DNA of 64,000 nt from Erythrobacter sp. YJ-T3-07 (GCF_015999305.1 NZ_JAEAGP010000001.1:372001-436000); one strand, 5' to 3'. Shown: positions 50,382 to 59,899, numbered from the stretch's first letter. The notes: generated from the letters alone by a model not told the origin. Made by a program: numbers and translations.

Positions 50382-53300
50382 TTACCGGCCCAGCAGGTTG
50401 CGCGCCTGGCTGGCGATCTGCGCCAGCGTGGCGGGGGCAACAGGGTTTTGCGCCTGTGCGCGGCGGATGATGCTGCGGAACTGGCGCACCGCGGCCTCGT
50501 GCCGTTCGAGCCACGCGGCGACGATTGCCGCCGGATCGCCCGCCTGATCGTCGTCCTGCGCGAACATGCGGCGCAGGAATTCCAGCCGCATGTGCTGGAA
50601 ATCGCGGGCAAGCCCGGCGACCAGCAGACGGTCCCACACGTCGGACGGGCTCATCAGAGCGGCGGTGCCCTGCGCCCAGTCGAGCCCAAGCTCGCCGCCC
50701 AGCGCGGTGAAGGCCTTGGCCAGCTCGCGCGGGTCCACGTCGAGATCCTTCGCCAGCCGGGCAAGCCCGATCCCGCCGTCCAGATCGAACAGGTGGGCGA
50801 CCGCGGCCGCGATATCCTCCGGCGCGCCCGCCTTGGCGAATTCGGCGCGCATCCGGGCGGATCGCTGGCGGCTTTCCGCCCCCAGCAGGTTGACCGTGCC
50901 CTGCGACAAGATGTCGAGCGTGGGCCGCAGGTCCTCGACGATCGCGCTCGGGCTGGCGGTGTCGCCGCACACCCGGATCGCGTCCGCCATCTGGATCCGC
51001 ATCGCCATCGCCACCCGGTCGAACAGGGTGAGGCGCGCGTCTTCGGGCATCGCGGCCTCGTCCAGCGCTTCCCAGATCTTGGTCACGTCGAACAGCCGGT
51101 CGGCGGTGACGAAGGCGCTGGCGACCTCGTGCAGGCCGACGCCCTCTTCCTCCGCCAGTTCGAACGGATGGACCATGCCCATCCGGTTGACGATCCGGTT
51201 GGCGAGCGCGGTCGCGATGATCTCGTTGCGCAGGCGGTGCTGGCGGATCTGTTCGGCAAAGCGCGTGCGCAGCGGGGTCGGGAAGGCGGTGAACAGAGTG
51301 CTTTCCATCTCCGGATCGCTGGTCAGGCTGCCCGCCTCGATCGCGTCCTGCAGGGTCAGCTTGCTGCTCGACAGCAGCACCGCGAGTTCGGGCCGGGTCA
51401 AGCCGATGCCTTCGCCCGCGCGGCGGGTGAAGACCTCGTTCTCGCCGATGCCCTCGGTCCGCCGGTCGAGCATGCCGGCATCTTCCAGCGTCTCGATCAG
51501 GCGGATGGTCGATGCGGTCGCCTGCTCTCCGCCCTGTTCGGCGATCGACACGGCGAGCGCTTGGAGGCGGTTGTCTTCGAGAACGATCGCGGCGACCTCG
51601 GCGGTCATTTCGGACAGCAGCGTGTTGCGCTCTTCCTCCGACAATTCGCCCGCGCGGCGCGCGGCGGCGAGTGCGATCTTTATGTTGACCTCGTTGTCCG
51701 AGCAGTCGACGCCCGCCGAATTGTCGATGAAGTCGGTGTTGAGCCGCCCGCCGTTCAGCGCGAACTCGATCCGCCCTGCCTGCGTGACGCCGAGGTTGGC
51801 GCCTTCGCCGATCACCTTCACGCGCAGGTCTTCGCCATTGACGCGCAGCGCGTCGTTGGCGGGGTCGCCGACCTGGATGTTGTTCTCCCTCTCGGCCTTC
51901 ACATAGGTGCCGATGCCGCCGAACCAGAGCAGGTCGGCAGGCGCCTTGAGGATGGCGGAGATGAGCGATTCAGGATCGAACTCGGCCCGGTCGACGCCCA
52001 GCGCAGAGCGTGCTTCCTGCGACAGGGTGATCGATTTCTCGGTCCGCGGGTACACCCCGCCGCCCTTCGAGATCAGCTCCTTGGCGTAATCGTCCCAGCT
52101 GGAGCGGGGCAGGTCGAACAGCCGCTTGCGTTCCTGCCAGCTTGCCTCGGGGTCGGGATCGGGGTCGATGAAGATGTGCCGGTGGTCGAACGCGGCGACC
52201 AGCCGGATCGACCTCGACAGCAGCATGCCGTTGCCGAACACGTCGCCCGACATGTCGCCGCAGCCCACGACCTTCACCGGATCGCTCTGCACATCGACGC
52301 CCATTTCGCGGAAGTGCCGCTGGACGGAAACCCACGCGCCGCGCGCCGTGATGCCCATCGCCTTGTGGTCGTAGCCGTGGCTGCCGCCGCTGGCGAAGGC
52401 ATCGTCGAGCCAGAAGTCCGCGCTTTCCGCGATCGCGTTGGCGACGTCGGAGAAGCTCGCCGTGCCCTTGTCCGCCGCGACCACGAAATAGGGGTCCGCC
52501 TCGTCGAGGATGCGGATGCCTTCGGGGTGAACCACCTCGTCCTCGACGATGTTGTCGGTGATCGACAGCAGCGAACGGATGAAGATCTGGTAGCTCGCCT
52601 TGCCTTCCGCGGCCCACGCATCGCGATCATGCGCGGGATCGGGCAGCTGCTTGGGATAGAAGCCGCCCTTCGCGCCGGTCGGCACGATGACCGCGTTCTT
52701 GACCCGCTGCGCCTTCATCAGGCCGAGGATTTCGGTGCGGAAGTCGTCGCGCCGGTCGGACCAGCGCAGCCCGCCGCGCGCGACCGGGCCGGCGCGCAGG
52801 TGAATGCCTTCGACCCGGCGCGAATAGACGAAGATCTCGCGATAGGGGATCGGCTTGGGCAGGCCCGGCACCTTTTCCGAATCGAACTTGAACGACAGTG
52901 CGATCCCCGGGTGCAGCGCGAAGGCGTTGGTCCGCAGCATCGCCTCGATCACGCTGCGATAGAGCCGCAGCAGCCGGTCGTCGTTGATCGCGGCGACGTT
53001 CTGCAACCCGTCCTTGATCGCGGATTGCGCGGTCTTTTCGGCCGTCTTGCGATCGCCCTCGAACGCGGGGTCGTGGCGGGCGACGAACAGGTCGATCAGG
53101 GCACGGGTCACCGCCGGGGCCTTCGCCAGCGCATCGACCACGGTGTAGATCGTGAAGCTCATCCCCGTCTGGCGCAGGTAGCGATAGATCGCGCGCAGCC
53201 ATTCCGCCTCGCGCGCATCCAGCCCCACGCTCAGCACCAGGCGGTTGAACGCATCGTCTTCCGCATGGCCGTTGAGCACCGCCGCGATCGCGGTTTCGAT

Positions 53301-55097
53301 CGGCTCCGCACGGGCCAGCAGCTCCGCCGGGTCGACTCCGGGGCCGAGGTCGCAGTTGAAATCGTGAATTGCGCCGAGCGCGCCGCCGTCCAGCAGCGTG
53401 GGCACTTCGCTGATCGTCTTGAGCCCGAAGTTCTCCAGCGCCGGCACCGCTTCCGACAAGGGGAGCGTGCCTTCGTGCTGGTAGATCTTGAGGCGCAGGT
53501 TGCCCCCGTGCTGGGCCTCGCTGCGGCGCAGGCGGACCCCGCGTTCGTCGGGCGTGTCATCGCCGCTTTCGCCCGCGTGGCTCGCCAGATCGCGCATCCG
53601 CGCAATGTCGAGCGCGGCCTCGCCCGCGCCGCTATCGGCACGGTAGAAGCTGGGGAAGTTGTCCGCGTAACGCTGCGCCAGCGATTCCGCGTCCTTGCCC
53701 TCGAATGCCTTGGCGAGCTCGGTCTCGACCGCTTCGGACCAGCCGCGCAGCATTTCCTGCACGCGCGCCTGCATGTCTTCTTCGCGATAGGCCGTGGTGC
53801 TTTCGCGGAAATCGAGCACGAAGCGCAGCAGCGCGAGCGCGCCGCCTTCGATCTCCACGCTCCAGTCGAGCAGGGTAGAGCCGGTCTGGTCTTCCAGCAG
53901 GGCCTGGATCTGGTGGCGCACCTCGGTCGACATCATGTCGCGCGGCAGCCACACGAAGGCGAACAGGTGTCGCGCGAGCGGGGCCTCGACTACCGCCACC
54001 CGGGGGCGGGGGCGATCGTTGAGCGTCATCGTGGTGGTCGCGATCCGGCGCACGTCCTCGTCGCGGAATCCGATCAGCAGGTCGTGCGGCAGCGCGGTCA
54101 GCGCGTGGACCAGCGCCTTGCCCGCGTGGCCACCCGGATCGAATTCGAGCTGGTCCATCAGCTCGCCCAGCTGGCGGCGCAGGCGCGGCACTGCGTGCGG
54201 ATCGGTGGTCAGCGCGGCGCTGGTCCAGATCCCGGCATGGATCGAGATCGCCACGGTCTTGCCCTCGGCGCTGCCGCCTTCGCGGATCGGCACCAGGAAC
54301 AGGTCCAGCGGGACCCGGCGGTGGACGTTGGAGACGCGGTTGGCCTTGACGATCAGCGGCATCCGCGCGGTCGCGTTGGCGGGATCGTCGAACCAGTCGA
54401 ACGCGCGGGCGTAGGACTGGTCGGCCAGGATTTCGCGCGCGCTGGCCCGGCAGATGCCCAGCGTGTTTTCCTCGCGCCCGTCGGCATGGCGGACCAGATG
54501 GCCCAGCTGGGTCAGCATCCCGCCGCTCAGCCAGTCGAGCAGCGCGGAGCCTTCCTTGTCGGCAAGGTTGGTCGCGTCGTGCTGCATCGCCTTGCGCATC
54601 GCCTCCCAGTCGGCGACCGCTGCGCGCACATCGGCGAGCGTCGCGGTGAGCGCCTGCTCCAGCTCGCCCTGCACCTCGTCGTCGCCATGGTCGGTTTCGA
54701 GGAAGATCATCGATTCGCGCGGGGCGTTGCTGGCCTTTCCGGGAAGGTCTTCCAGCTTGCCTTGCGCATCGCGTTCGACCCGCAGCACGGGGTGAACCAG
54801 CCGGTCGATCGAGAGGCCGAACTCGGCCACCTGCGCGGAGATCGAATCGACCAGGAACGGCATGTCGTCGTTGACCAGCGCCAGCCGCAGCTTGCTGCGG
54901 GTGCCGGATTCGACGCTGGTGATCGCGATGGCAGGCTCGCCCGGCTGGCGCTGCTCGGCGGTCTCCAGCACCAGCGATGCGGCGGCTTCGATCTCGCCCT
55001 CGTCAAAAGGCCGGTCGACCGGCAGCAGGGATTCGCGCATCCGGGTGGCCAGTTGCTGCAACAAATCGGCTTCGGACTGCCTGTGGTCGGCTGCCAT
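50382..55097 (-). CDS. NAD-dependent glutamate dehydrogenase, large (180 kDa) class
   Basis: The 1571-residue protein belongs to the large bacterial NAD-GDH class (BacNAD_GDH), which deaminates glutamate to 2-oxoglutarate, mainly in catabolism. The central catalytic domain has 'ARGGLRWSDRRDDFRTEILGLMKAQRVKNAVIVPTGAKGGF' (about 770-830) and the dinucleotide region 'VVGCGDMSGDVFGNGML'. The long N-terminal region has ACT-like modules ('LRLALVNDDMPFLVDSISAQVAEFGL'). The length is right for the class. The ATG at 55097 is preferred over an upstream ATG. Confidence 0.96.
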   Translation of the reverse strand: MAADHRQSEADLLQQLATRMRESLLPVDRPFDEGEIEAAASLVLETAEQRQPGEPAIAITSVESGTRSKLRLALVNDDMPFLVDSISAQVAEFGLSIDRLVHPVLRVERDAQGKLEDLPGKASNAPRESMIFLETDHGDDEVQGELEQALTATLADVRAAVADWEAMRKAMQHDATNLADKEGSALLDWLSGGMLTQLGHLVRHADGREENTLGICRASAREILADQSYARAFDWFDDPANATARMPLIVKANRVSNVHRRVPLDLFLVPIREGGSAEGKTVAISIHAGIWTSAALTTDPHAVPRLRRQLGELMDQLEFDPGGHAGKALVHALTALPHDLLIGFRDEDVRRIATTTMTLNDRPRPRVAVVEAPLARHLFAFVWLPRDMMSTEVRHQIQALLEDQTGSTLLDWSVEIEGGALALLRFVLDFRESTTAYREEDMQARVQEMLRGWSEAVETELAKAFEGKDAESLAQRYADNFPSFYRADSGAGEAALDIARMRDLASHAGESGDDTPDERGVRLRRSEAQHGGNLRLKIYQHEGTLPLSEAVPALENFGLKTISEVPTLLDGGALGAIHDFNCDLGPGVDPAELLARAEPIETAIAAVLNGHAEDDAFNRLVLSVGLDAREAEWLRAIYRYLRQTGMSFTIYTVVDALAKAPAVTRALIDLFVARHDPAFEGDRKTAEKTAQSAIKDGLQNVAAINDDRLLRLYRSVIEAMLRTNAFALHPGIALSFKFDSEKVPGLPKPIPYREIFVYSRRVEGIHLRAGPVARGGLRWSDRRDDFRTEILGLMKAQRVKNAVIVPTGAKGGFYPKQLPDPAHDRDAWAAEGKASYQIFIRSLLSITDNIVEDEVVHPEGIRILDEADPYFVVAADKGTASFSDVANAIAESADFWLDDAFASGGSHGYDHKAMGITARGAWVSVQRHFREMGVDVQSDPVKVVGCGDMSGDVFGNGMLLSRSIRLVAAFDHRHIFIDPDPDPEASWQERKRLFDLPRSSWDDYAKELISKGGGVYPRTEKSITLSQEARSALGVDRAEFDPESLISAILKAPADLLWFGGIGTYVKAERENNIQVGDPANDALRVNGEDLRVKVIGEGANLGVTQAGRIEFALNGGRLNTDFIDNSAGVDCSDNEVNIKIALAAARRAGELSEEERNTLLSEMTAEVAAIVLEDNRLQALAVSIAEQGGEQATASTIRLIETLEDAGMLDRRTEGIGENEVFTRRAGEGIGLTRPELAVLLSSSKLTLQDAIEAGSLTSDPEMESTLFTAFPTPLRTRFAEQIRQHRLRNEIIATALANRIVNRMGMVHPFELAEEEGVGLHEVASAFVTADRLFDVTKIWEALDEAAMPEDARLTLFDRVAMAMRIQMADAIRVCGDTASPSAIVEDLRPTLDILSQGTVNLLGAESRQRSARMRAEFAKAGAPEDIAAAVAHLFDLDGGIGLARLAKDLDVDPRELAKAFTALGGELGLDWAQGTAALMSPSDVWDRLLVAGLARDFQHMRLEFLRRMFAQDDDQAGDPAAIVAAWLERHEAAVRQFRSIIRRAQAQNPVAPATLAQIASQARNLLGR

Positions 55098-55118
55098 GTA
55101 TCGGTCCTGTCTTCCGCG

Positions 55119-55167
55119 CCCGGCTTTGCCGGGACATTGGTTGTGCATCAGTGCCGTTACGGCACTG
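55119..55167 (-). promoter_or_regulatory. Paired hairpins in the NAD-GDH 5' region
   Basis: CCCGGC-TTT-GCCGGG (55119-55133) and CAGTGCCG-TTA-CGGCACTG (55149-55167) are two perfect inverted repeats, 6 and 8 bp, within 70 bases upstream of the GDH start. They lie between the hydrolase stop and GDH. They may fold in the GDH leader RNA or end the upstream transcript; no T-run follows either. Confidence 0.45.
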
Positions 55168-55225
55168 CCTCTCCATCGCCGCCGTTAGATGGTCGCACGA
55201 GTGCCCGCAAGGATCGCGGCATCGA

Positions 55226-55978
55226 TCATGCGGTCAGCAGATGCTGCCCGACGGTGGCCAGCAGCCGCGCCACGTCTTCTTCGCGCGACAGGCGGTGGTC
55301 GCCATCCTTTGCCAGCTGAACCAGCACCTTGTCGGAAACCAGCCGCTCGGCGAGCCGCAGCGCGGTCTCCCACGGTACCTCCGCATCGCGCTGGCCCTGC
55401 AGCAGGGTGACCGGGCAGGTGATCGGGACCGGCGCGCCCAGCAGCAGGTGCTGGCGCGCATCGGCCCAGAACCCGGGATGCGTCGGGGTCGGCTCGGGGC
55501 CGTAGGGGGTGTCTTCCAGCACGGTTTCGCCGCGTGCCAGCTGCGCCTTCTGCGCGTCGTCATATCCCCAGTCGGTAAAGTCGGGTGCGGCGGCGATGCC
55601 GACCAGTCCGGCCAGCCGATCAGGGGCCTTGGCGGTCAGCTCCAGTGCGACCAGCAGCATCAGCCAGCCACCCATCGACGATCCCACCAGCACCACCGGC
55701 CCGCTCAGCTTCGCCTCGATCAGCGCGAGCACTTCGTCGCGCCAGCGTGACAGCGTGCCATCGGCGAAGTCGCCATCCGATTCGCCGCAGCCCGAATAGT
55801 CGAGCAGCAGGCAGGTGTGGCCGTTCGCTTCCGCCCAGTCGAACAGCGCACTCGCCTTCGATCCTGCCATGTCGGACATGTAGCCGGGCAGGAACACGAG
55901 TCCGGGCGCGCTGCCGGAGCCTTGCGTCAGGCGGTAGGCGATCCGCCGCCCGTCGGGCATTGCATGATAGTCGCTCAT
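55226..55978 (-). CDS. Alpha/beta hydrolase, ABHD10-like
   Basis: The 250-residue protein has the alpha/beta hydrolase nucleophile elbow GSSMGG (S101), a likely Asp in 'LLQGQRDAEVPWE' and a His in 'KDGDHRLSREED'. The strings 'LVFLPGYMSDMAGSKA' and 'DYSGCGESDGDFADGTLSRWRDEV' match the ABHD10/palmitoyl-acyl thioesterase-like group common in alphaproteobacteria. It is cytoplasmic. The ATG at 55978 is chosen; longer upstream frames are low in quality. It lies upstream of the GDH gene on the same strand. Confidence 0.88.
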   Translation of the reverse strand: MSDYHAMPDGRRIAYRLTQGSGSAPGLVFLPGYMSDMAGSKASALFDWAEANGHTCLLLDYSGCGESDGDFADGTLSRWRDEVLALIEAKLSGPVVLVGSSMGGWLMLLVALELTAKAPDRLAGLVGIAAAPDFTDWGYDDAQKAQLARGETVLEDTPYGPEPTPTHPGFWADARQHLLLGAPVPITCPVTLLQGQRDAEVPWETALRLAERLVSDKVLVQLAKDGDHRLSREEDVARLLATVGQHLLTA

Positions 55979-56186
55979 CCGTGTGGGGTACGGGCGGGGC
56001 AGGGGCCTGTCCATTCCCCGCAGGCGGGCGAGGGTGTGCGAGCATGCACCGGATTTTCCTACTTGGACGGGGCGCGCTAGCAGTGGGGCCATGCCCTTTG
56101 TGCCCGCCCCTGCCGATGCTGTTCTTGCGCGTCGCATCGCGTCGGCGCGCGGGGTTGGGTGGGGGCAGGTTTTTTGCCTTTGGACA

Positions 56187-56204
56187 GTGTGTCAGGTGTG
56201 TCAG
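56187..56204. repeat. Tandem nonamer CTGACACAC x2, inverse orientation (copy 2)
   Basis: GTGTGTCAGGTGTGTCAG is the exact reverse complement of 269-286. A hairpin CAGACC-TTGCT-GGTCTG (56202-56218) adjoins it. It lies 64 bases before the PhoD-type gene in the 289-base gap 55979-56267, which holds no gene that I can see. Confidence 0.6.
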
Positions 56205-56267
56205 ACCTTGCTGGTCTGCGACAGGCCGTGTCTCGGATGTTTCACGAACCCGGTCTAGGCGGACGCC

Positions 56268-57944
56268 ATGTCGAACCTCCTCGCTCCTCCCCCCGCCAGC
56301 GGCACTGCCCGCTCCGCCCTTTCACTCGATCGCCGCAGCCTGCTTGCGGGCGGCATCATGGGGGCCGGCCTGCTCGCTATGCCGCTCTCCGCGCAGGTTG
56401 GCGCGAAGGGCTTCACCCACGGCATCGCCAGCGGCGAACCGAGTCAGGACGGCGTGCTGCTGTGGACCCGCTTCGTCGGCTCGAACGAGGCGAAGCTGGC
56501 GTGGCAGGTGAGCGACAATGCCGAATTCACCCGCGTGCTGGCGGAGGGCGAGACCCTCGCCGCGCCGGGCAAGGACTGGTGCGCCAAAGCGCAAGTCAGC
56601 GGGCTCGATCCCGATAGCTGGTACTATTACCGCTTCGTCGGGCCGGATGGCTCCCGCTCCGCCACCGGGCGCACCCGCACCCTGCCGCAGGGGCCGACCG
56701 GCCGGTTCCGGATGGGCGTGTTCTCCTGCTCGAACCTCGGGTTCGGCTATTTCAACGCCTATGGCCACGCCGCCCAAGCCAACGACCTCGATCTGCTGGT
56801 CCACCTTGGCGACTATTACTACGAATACGACGCGCAGCATTACCCGACCCCCGACCAGATCGTGCCGGGCCGGGTAGACGCGCCCGAGAACGAGATCGTG
56901 CAGCTGGCCGATTACCGCCTGCGCCACGCGACCTATCGCGCCGATCCGGACCTGCAGCGGCTGACCCAGCTCTACCCGATGATCCTCGTGTGGGACGATC
57001 ACGAGACCGCGAACGATTCGTGGGAAAGCGGGGCGCAGAACCACCAGCCCGAAACCGAAGGATCGTGGGACGCGCGCAAGGCCGCCGCCATGCGCGCCTA
57101 TCGCGAGTGGCTGCCGGTGTCGGACGATCCGTGGAAGGCCTATCAGGTCGGCGATCTCGCCACGCTGTTCCGGCTGGAGACGCGACTTACCGCGCGGTCC
57201 GAGCAGCTCGATGTGGCGACGGTGCTGGCGGGCAAGTCCACGCCCGACGAGATGATGGCTGCGCTGAAAGCGTTCCACGATGGCGCCTGGGCCGATCCGT
57301 CGCGCCAGATGATGGGCGCGGCGCAGGAGGCATGGCTGGCCGACGGGCTCAAGGCCTCGACCCGCGCCGGTACGCGCTGGCAGGTGCTGGTCCAGCAGGT
57401 GCTGATGGGCAATCTCAGCACGCCGACCGGACTGGCGGACGCGCTGCCCAAGTCGATGCCCGATGCGCTGCGCCAGCGGCTGATGGCGGGGGCGATGGCC
57501 TCTTCCGCAGGCATTCCGTTCAACATGGACGCGTGGGACGGCTATCCCGCCGCGCGCAAGCGGGTGTTCGACGCGGCACTGGCCGCCGATGCCAATCTGG
57601 TGGTGCTCGCGGGCGATACGCATAATGGCTGGGCGTTCGACCTGGCGCAGGACGGCACGCCGGTGGGCGTCGAGTTCGGCGTGTCTTCGGTGACCTCGCC
57701 CGGCTTCGAAGGCTATCTGCCGCAGATCCCGACGCAGTTCCTGGAACGCGCTCTGGTCGACGCCAACCCGCAGCTGCAATGGGCGGATACCTCGCGCCGT
57801 GGATACATGGCGGTCGAGCTGACCCCGCAGGCGGCGAACTGCGAATGGCGCTTCGTCTCGGGTGTCCGCCAGCGCGGCACTGCGCTGGGCGGCACGCACA
57901 ATATGGCGAGCGCGCTCGGATCGAACACGCTCGCCAAGGGATAA
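56268..57944 (+). CDS. phoD: Alkaline phosphatase D family protein, Tat-exported
   Basis: The 558-residue protein has a twin-arginine signal (DRRSLLAGG, 21-29) and the PhoD layout: an N-terminal Ig-like 'PhoD_N' domain (about 48-145) and a metallophosphatase domain with 'LLVHLGDYYYEYD', 'ILVWDDHETANDSWE' and 'VVLAGDTHNGWAFDL'. PhoD enzymes release phosphate from phosphodiesters and monoesters in the periplasm using Fe and Ca. No clear Pho box was recognised upstream. It is convergent with the hydrolase gene (6-base gap). Confidence 0.93.
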   Translation: MSNLLAPPPASGTARSALSLDRRSLLAGGIMGAGLLAMPLSAQVGAKGFTHGIASGEPSQDGVLLWTRFVGSNEAKLAWQVSDNAEFTRVLAEGETLAAPGKDWCAKAQVSGLDPDSWYYYRFVGPDGSRSATGRTRTLPQGPTGRFRMGVFSCSNLGFGYFNAYGHAAQANDLDLLVHLGDYYYEYDAQHYPTPDQIVPGRVDAPENEIVQLADYRLRHATYRADPDLQRLTQLYPMILVWDDHETANDSWESGAQNHQPETEGSWDARKAAAMRAYREWLPVSDDPWKAYQVGDLATLFRLETRLTARSEQLDVATVLAGKSTPDEMMAALKAFHDGAWADPSRQMMGAAQEAWLADGLKASTRAGTRWQVLVQQVLMGNLSTPTGLADALPKSMPDALRQRLMAGAMASSAGIPFNMDAWDGYPAARKRVFDAALAADANLVVLAGDTHNGWAFDLAQDGTPVGVEFGVSSVTSPGFEGYLPQIPTQFLERALVDANPQLQWADTSRRGYMAVELTPQAANCEWRFVSGVRQRGTALGGTHNMASALGSNTLAKG

Positions 57945-57950
57945 GGTCGG

Positions 57951-58880
57951 CTATTTGGCCGCGGCCGCGCGGATTTCGGCGCGGACGATCTCCGGCTGGT
58001 CGAGCTGGACGAAGTGCAGTGAGTTGTCGACCGGCACGAGGCGGACGCCGGGCAGCGCGGCATAGTCGGTCGCGTAGCGCTCGATCGCCATCTCGCGGTA
58101 CGGGCCGTTGGCCATGTGAACGACAGTGACCGGCATCTTGAGGCCCGCGATTTCGCTGCGCAGGTCGGTCATCGCGTCCTCGTACACCAGCTCGGCCACC
58201 GCCAGCGGCTCGGCGTCGAGCGACCAGTTGGCGATGCGCACGCGGGTCGCCTCGTCGATCGACATGCCCGCTGCGCCCGCGCCGCTGGTGGTGTTGGCAA
58301 GGCCCGCCGCGCGCATCTGCTCGGCGCCCGCGATCATCATGTCGCGCATCTGCTTCGCCTGCGGCTCGACCTTCTCCAGCGTCATGTCGGGCGCGAAGAC
58401 CATGCCGAAGAAGGGCAGCGAATCGAGGATGACGAGGCTCTTCGCCTGCTCCGCATGGGCCAGCCCGAACTCCATCGCGATCAGCCCGCCAAGGCTGTGG
58501 CCGACGATGGTGGCAGGGCCGAGATTGCGGGCGGCGAGATCGGCGGAGATGTCCGCCACGATCCCGTCGATCGCACCCGCGCTCTCGTTCGCGGTGCCCC
58601 GTTCGCCAGCGAACCCGCGCACCTCGACGGTCAGCACGCGGTGGTCGTCGGCCAGCGAGGCGACGGTATCGTCCCACACCGCAGCCGGGGTCGACATGCC
58701 GGGGATCAGCACAACCACGGGGCCGGTGCTGCCGTAGAGGCGGGTGCGGATGTGGTCGTGCTGCACCGCGTCGCTGGCCGGGGCGGCCTGCTGGGCATGG
58801 GCCTGATAGCCCGGTGCGGCAGGTGCCATCAGGGCGAGCGCAAGGGTCGCGGCCGCGATGGCCGGGCAGAAGCGTTTCAT
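57951..58880 (-). CDS. Exported alpha/beta hydrolase
   Basis: The 309-residue protein has a signal peptide (about 1-29), an HGxx-like 'LIPGMSTPAAVWDD' oxyanion block and nucleophile GHSLGG (S129). The 'VPVDNSLHFVQLDQPEIV' end carries the catalytic His. It is of the general alpha/beta hydrolase type, so the substrate is open: esters, lactones or similar. It lies 27 bases downstream of the XRE regulator gene on the same strand and may be read from that operon. Confidence 0.88.
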   Translation of the reverse strand: MKRFCPAIAAATLALALMAPAAPGYQAHAQQAAPASDAVQHDHIRTRLYGSTGPVVVLIPGMSTPAAVWDDTVASLADDHRVLTVEVRGFAGERGTANESAGAIDGIVADISADLAARNLGPATIVGHSLGGLIAMEFGLAHAEQAKSLVILDSLPFFGMVFAPDMTLEKVEPQAKQMRDMMIAGAEQMRAAGLANTTSGAGAAGMSIDEATRVRIANWSLDAEPLAVAELVYEDAMTDLRSEIAGLKMPVTVVHMANGPYREMAIERYATDYAALPGVRLVPVDNSLHFVQLDQPEIVRAEIRAAAAK

Positions 58881-58907
58881 CGGTCTGGTCCTTGGTTGGT
58901 GGCGGGG

Positions 58908-59099
58908 TCAGTCCCGCAGGAAAATCTCTTCGATCGTGAGTTCGAACACTTCGGCGATCTGGAAGGCGAGGGGGAGCGAGGGGTCGTAGCGGCCTGTCTC
59001 GATCGCATTGACGCTCTGGCGGCTGACGCCCAGCTCCTCGGCGAGTGCCTGCTGGCTCCAGTTGCGCTCGGCGCGCAGGACCTTGAGGCGGTTCTTCAT
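58908..59099 (-). CDS. XRE-family helix-turn-helix regulator (short)
   Basis: The 63-residue protein is a bare helix-turn-helix domain: 'MKNRLKVLRAERNWSQQALAEELGVSRQSVNAIETGRYDPSLPLAFQIAEVFELTIEEIF'. This short class in Bacillus and many proteobacteria accompanies membrane proteins and often represses its own operon. It is the third gene of an operon with two membrane proteins; its ATG overlaps the stop of the second (ATGA). Candidate operators with the dyad AAG-N4-CTT lie upstream of the first gene. Confidence 0.93.
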   Translation of the reverse strand: MKNRLKVLRAERNWSQQALAEELGVSRQSVNAIETGRYDPSLPLAFQIAEVFELTIEEIFLRD

Positions 59100-59719
59100 G
59101 ACTCGTCGCCCAGGCCATCATTGGCGCGCCGGTCGGCCAGCGTCATCCAGCACTGGCCGAGCCCCATGCCGATCGCCCACACGGGGAAGACCCACCAGGC
59201 CCAGATGTGCGGGACCACTTCGAAGGTTTCGAGAAAGCCCCAGAAGGTGCCCAGCGTCAGCACTCCGCCGAGCCCGAACAGGCTCGCCATGATCGCGCGA
59301 TGACGCAGGAACTCGTCCTCTTCCTCGATCAGGTAGCGCGCCATGGTCCAGATCATGCCGAATATCGGGACGACCGGCAGCAGGGCGATCAGGAAGCTCT
59401 CGATCTCGCTCAAATCGACCCGGTCCGCGATCGTCACCGCGATGCCGAGCCCCAGCATGTAGCCGAAGCTGGCAAGCAGGAAGCGGCGCGTATAGCGTAC
59501 GCTCGCCGCGCTGAGATCGCCGGTGGAGCGCTGCTTCGCGAGGCTCGCCCGGGTGAGCGGGACGATCTGCAGCATCGCGATCACCATCAGGATGAAGCCG
59601 GTTGTGCTGCCGATCGCATCGGTCATGCGCAGGACCGAGATGATCCCGAAGGCGGCAAAGATGCCCGCCGCCCAGAAGGCCGGGCGCCGACGCAGCGGGA
59701 GCCGGGCCGCCTCGCTCAC
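59096..59719 (-). CDS. Multi-spanning membrane protein in the XRE operon
   Basis: The 207-residue protein has about six membrane helices: 'FWAAGIFAAFGIISVL', 'GFILMVIAMLQIVPLT', 'FLLASFGYMLGLGIAVTIA', 'FLIALLPVVPIFGMIWTMARYL', 'ASLFGLGGVLTLGTFWGFL' and 'WAWWVFPVWAIGMGLGQ', with an 'EEEDEFLRHRAIMAS' loop. The pattern resembles small regulators' partner proteins of unknown function (DUF2178-like), but I cannot fix a family. GAGGAAA precedes the GTG at 59719, which overlaps the previous gene (GTGA). Likely controlled by the XRE protein. Confidence 0.8.
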   Translation of the reverse strand: MSEAARLPLRRRPAFWAAGIFAAFGIISVLRMTDAIGSTTGFILMVIAMLQIVPLTRASLAKQRSTGDLSAASVRYTRRFLLASFGYMLGLGIAVTIADRVDLSEIESFLIALLPVVPIFGMIWTMARYLIEEEDEFLRHRAIMASLFGLGGVLTLGTFWGFLETFEVVPHIWAWWVFPVWAIGMGLGQCWMTLADRRANDGLGDES

Positions 59720-59880
59720 GACGATTTCCTCAGGCTGCAGCGCGTGCCGGTGGCGACTGCCAGGAACGGCAGGGTCAGGATGGCGGCAATGGTCGCCCAG
59801 TCGGGCAGCACGTCGGCGATGTTGAGCAGCGCGACGATGATGATGGCGGCGCCCCAAAGGACAGGTGCAATGGCTTTCAT
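59716..59880 (-). CDS. 54-residue small membrane protein, first gene of the XRE operon
   Basis: This short frame encodes 54 residues with two hydrophobic segments (about 5-22 and 30-42), starting MKAIAPVLWGAAIIIVALLN and ending in a basic tail. AAGGAA lies 9 bases before its ATG. Its TGA overlaps the GTG of the next gene (GTGA), so it belongs to the operon by spacing, strand and start signal. I know no name for it. Together with the next gene it may form a small membrane complex. Confidence 0.7.
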   Translation of the reverse strand: MKAIAPVLWGAAIIIVALLNIADVLPDWATIAAILTLPFLAVATGTRCSLRKSS

Positions 59881-59899
59881 GGTCAAGGTTCCTTTCTTC

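Noticed and set aside
50265..55319. Plus-strand open frame of nearly 1700 codons opposite NAD-GDH
   Set aside because: Complementary frame of a strongly conserved enzyme; no recognisable domain or start context.
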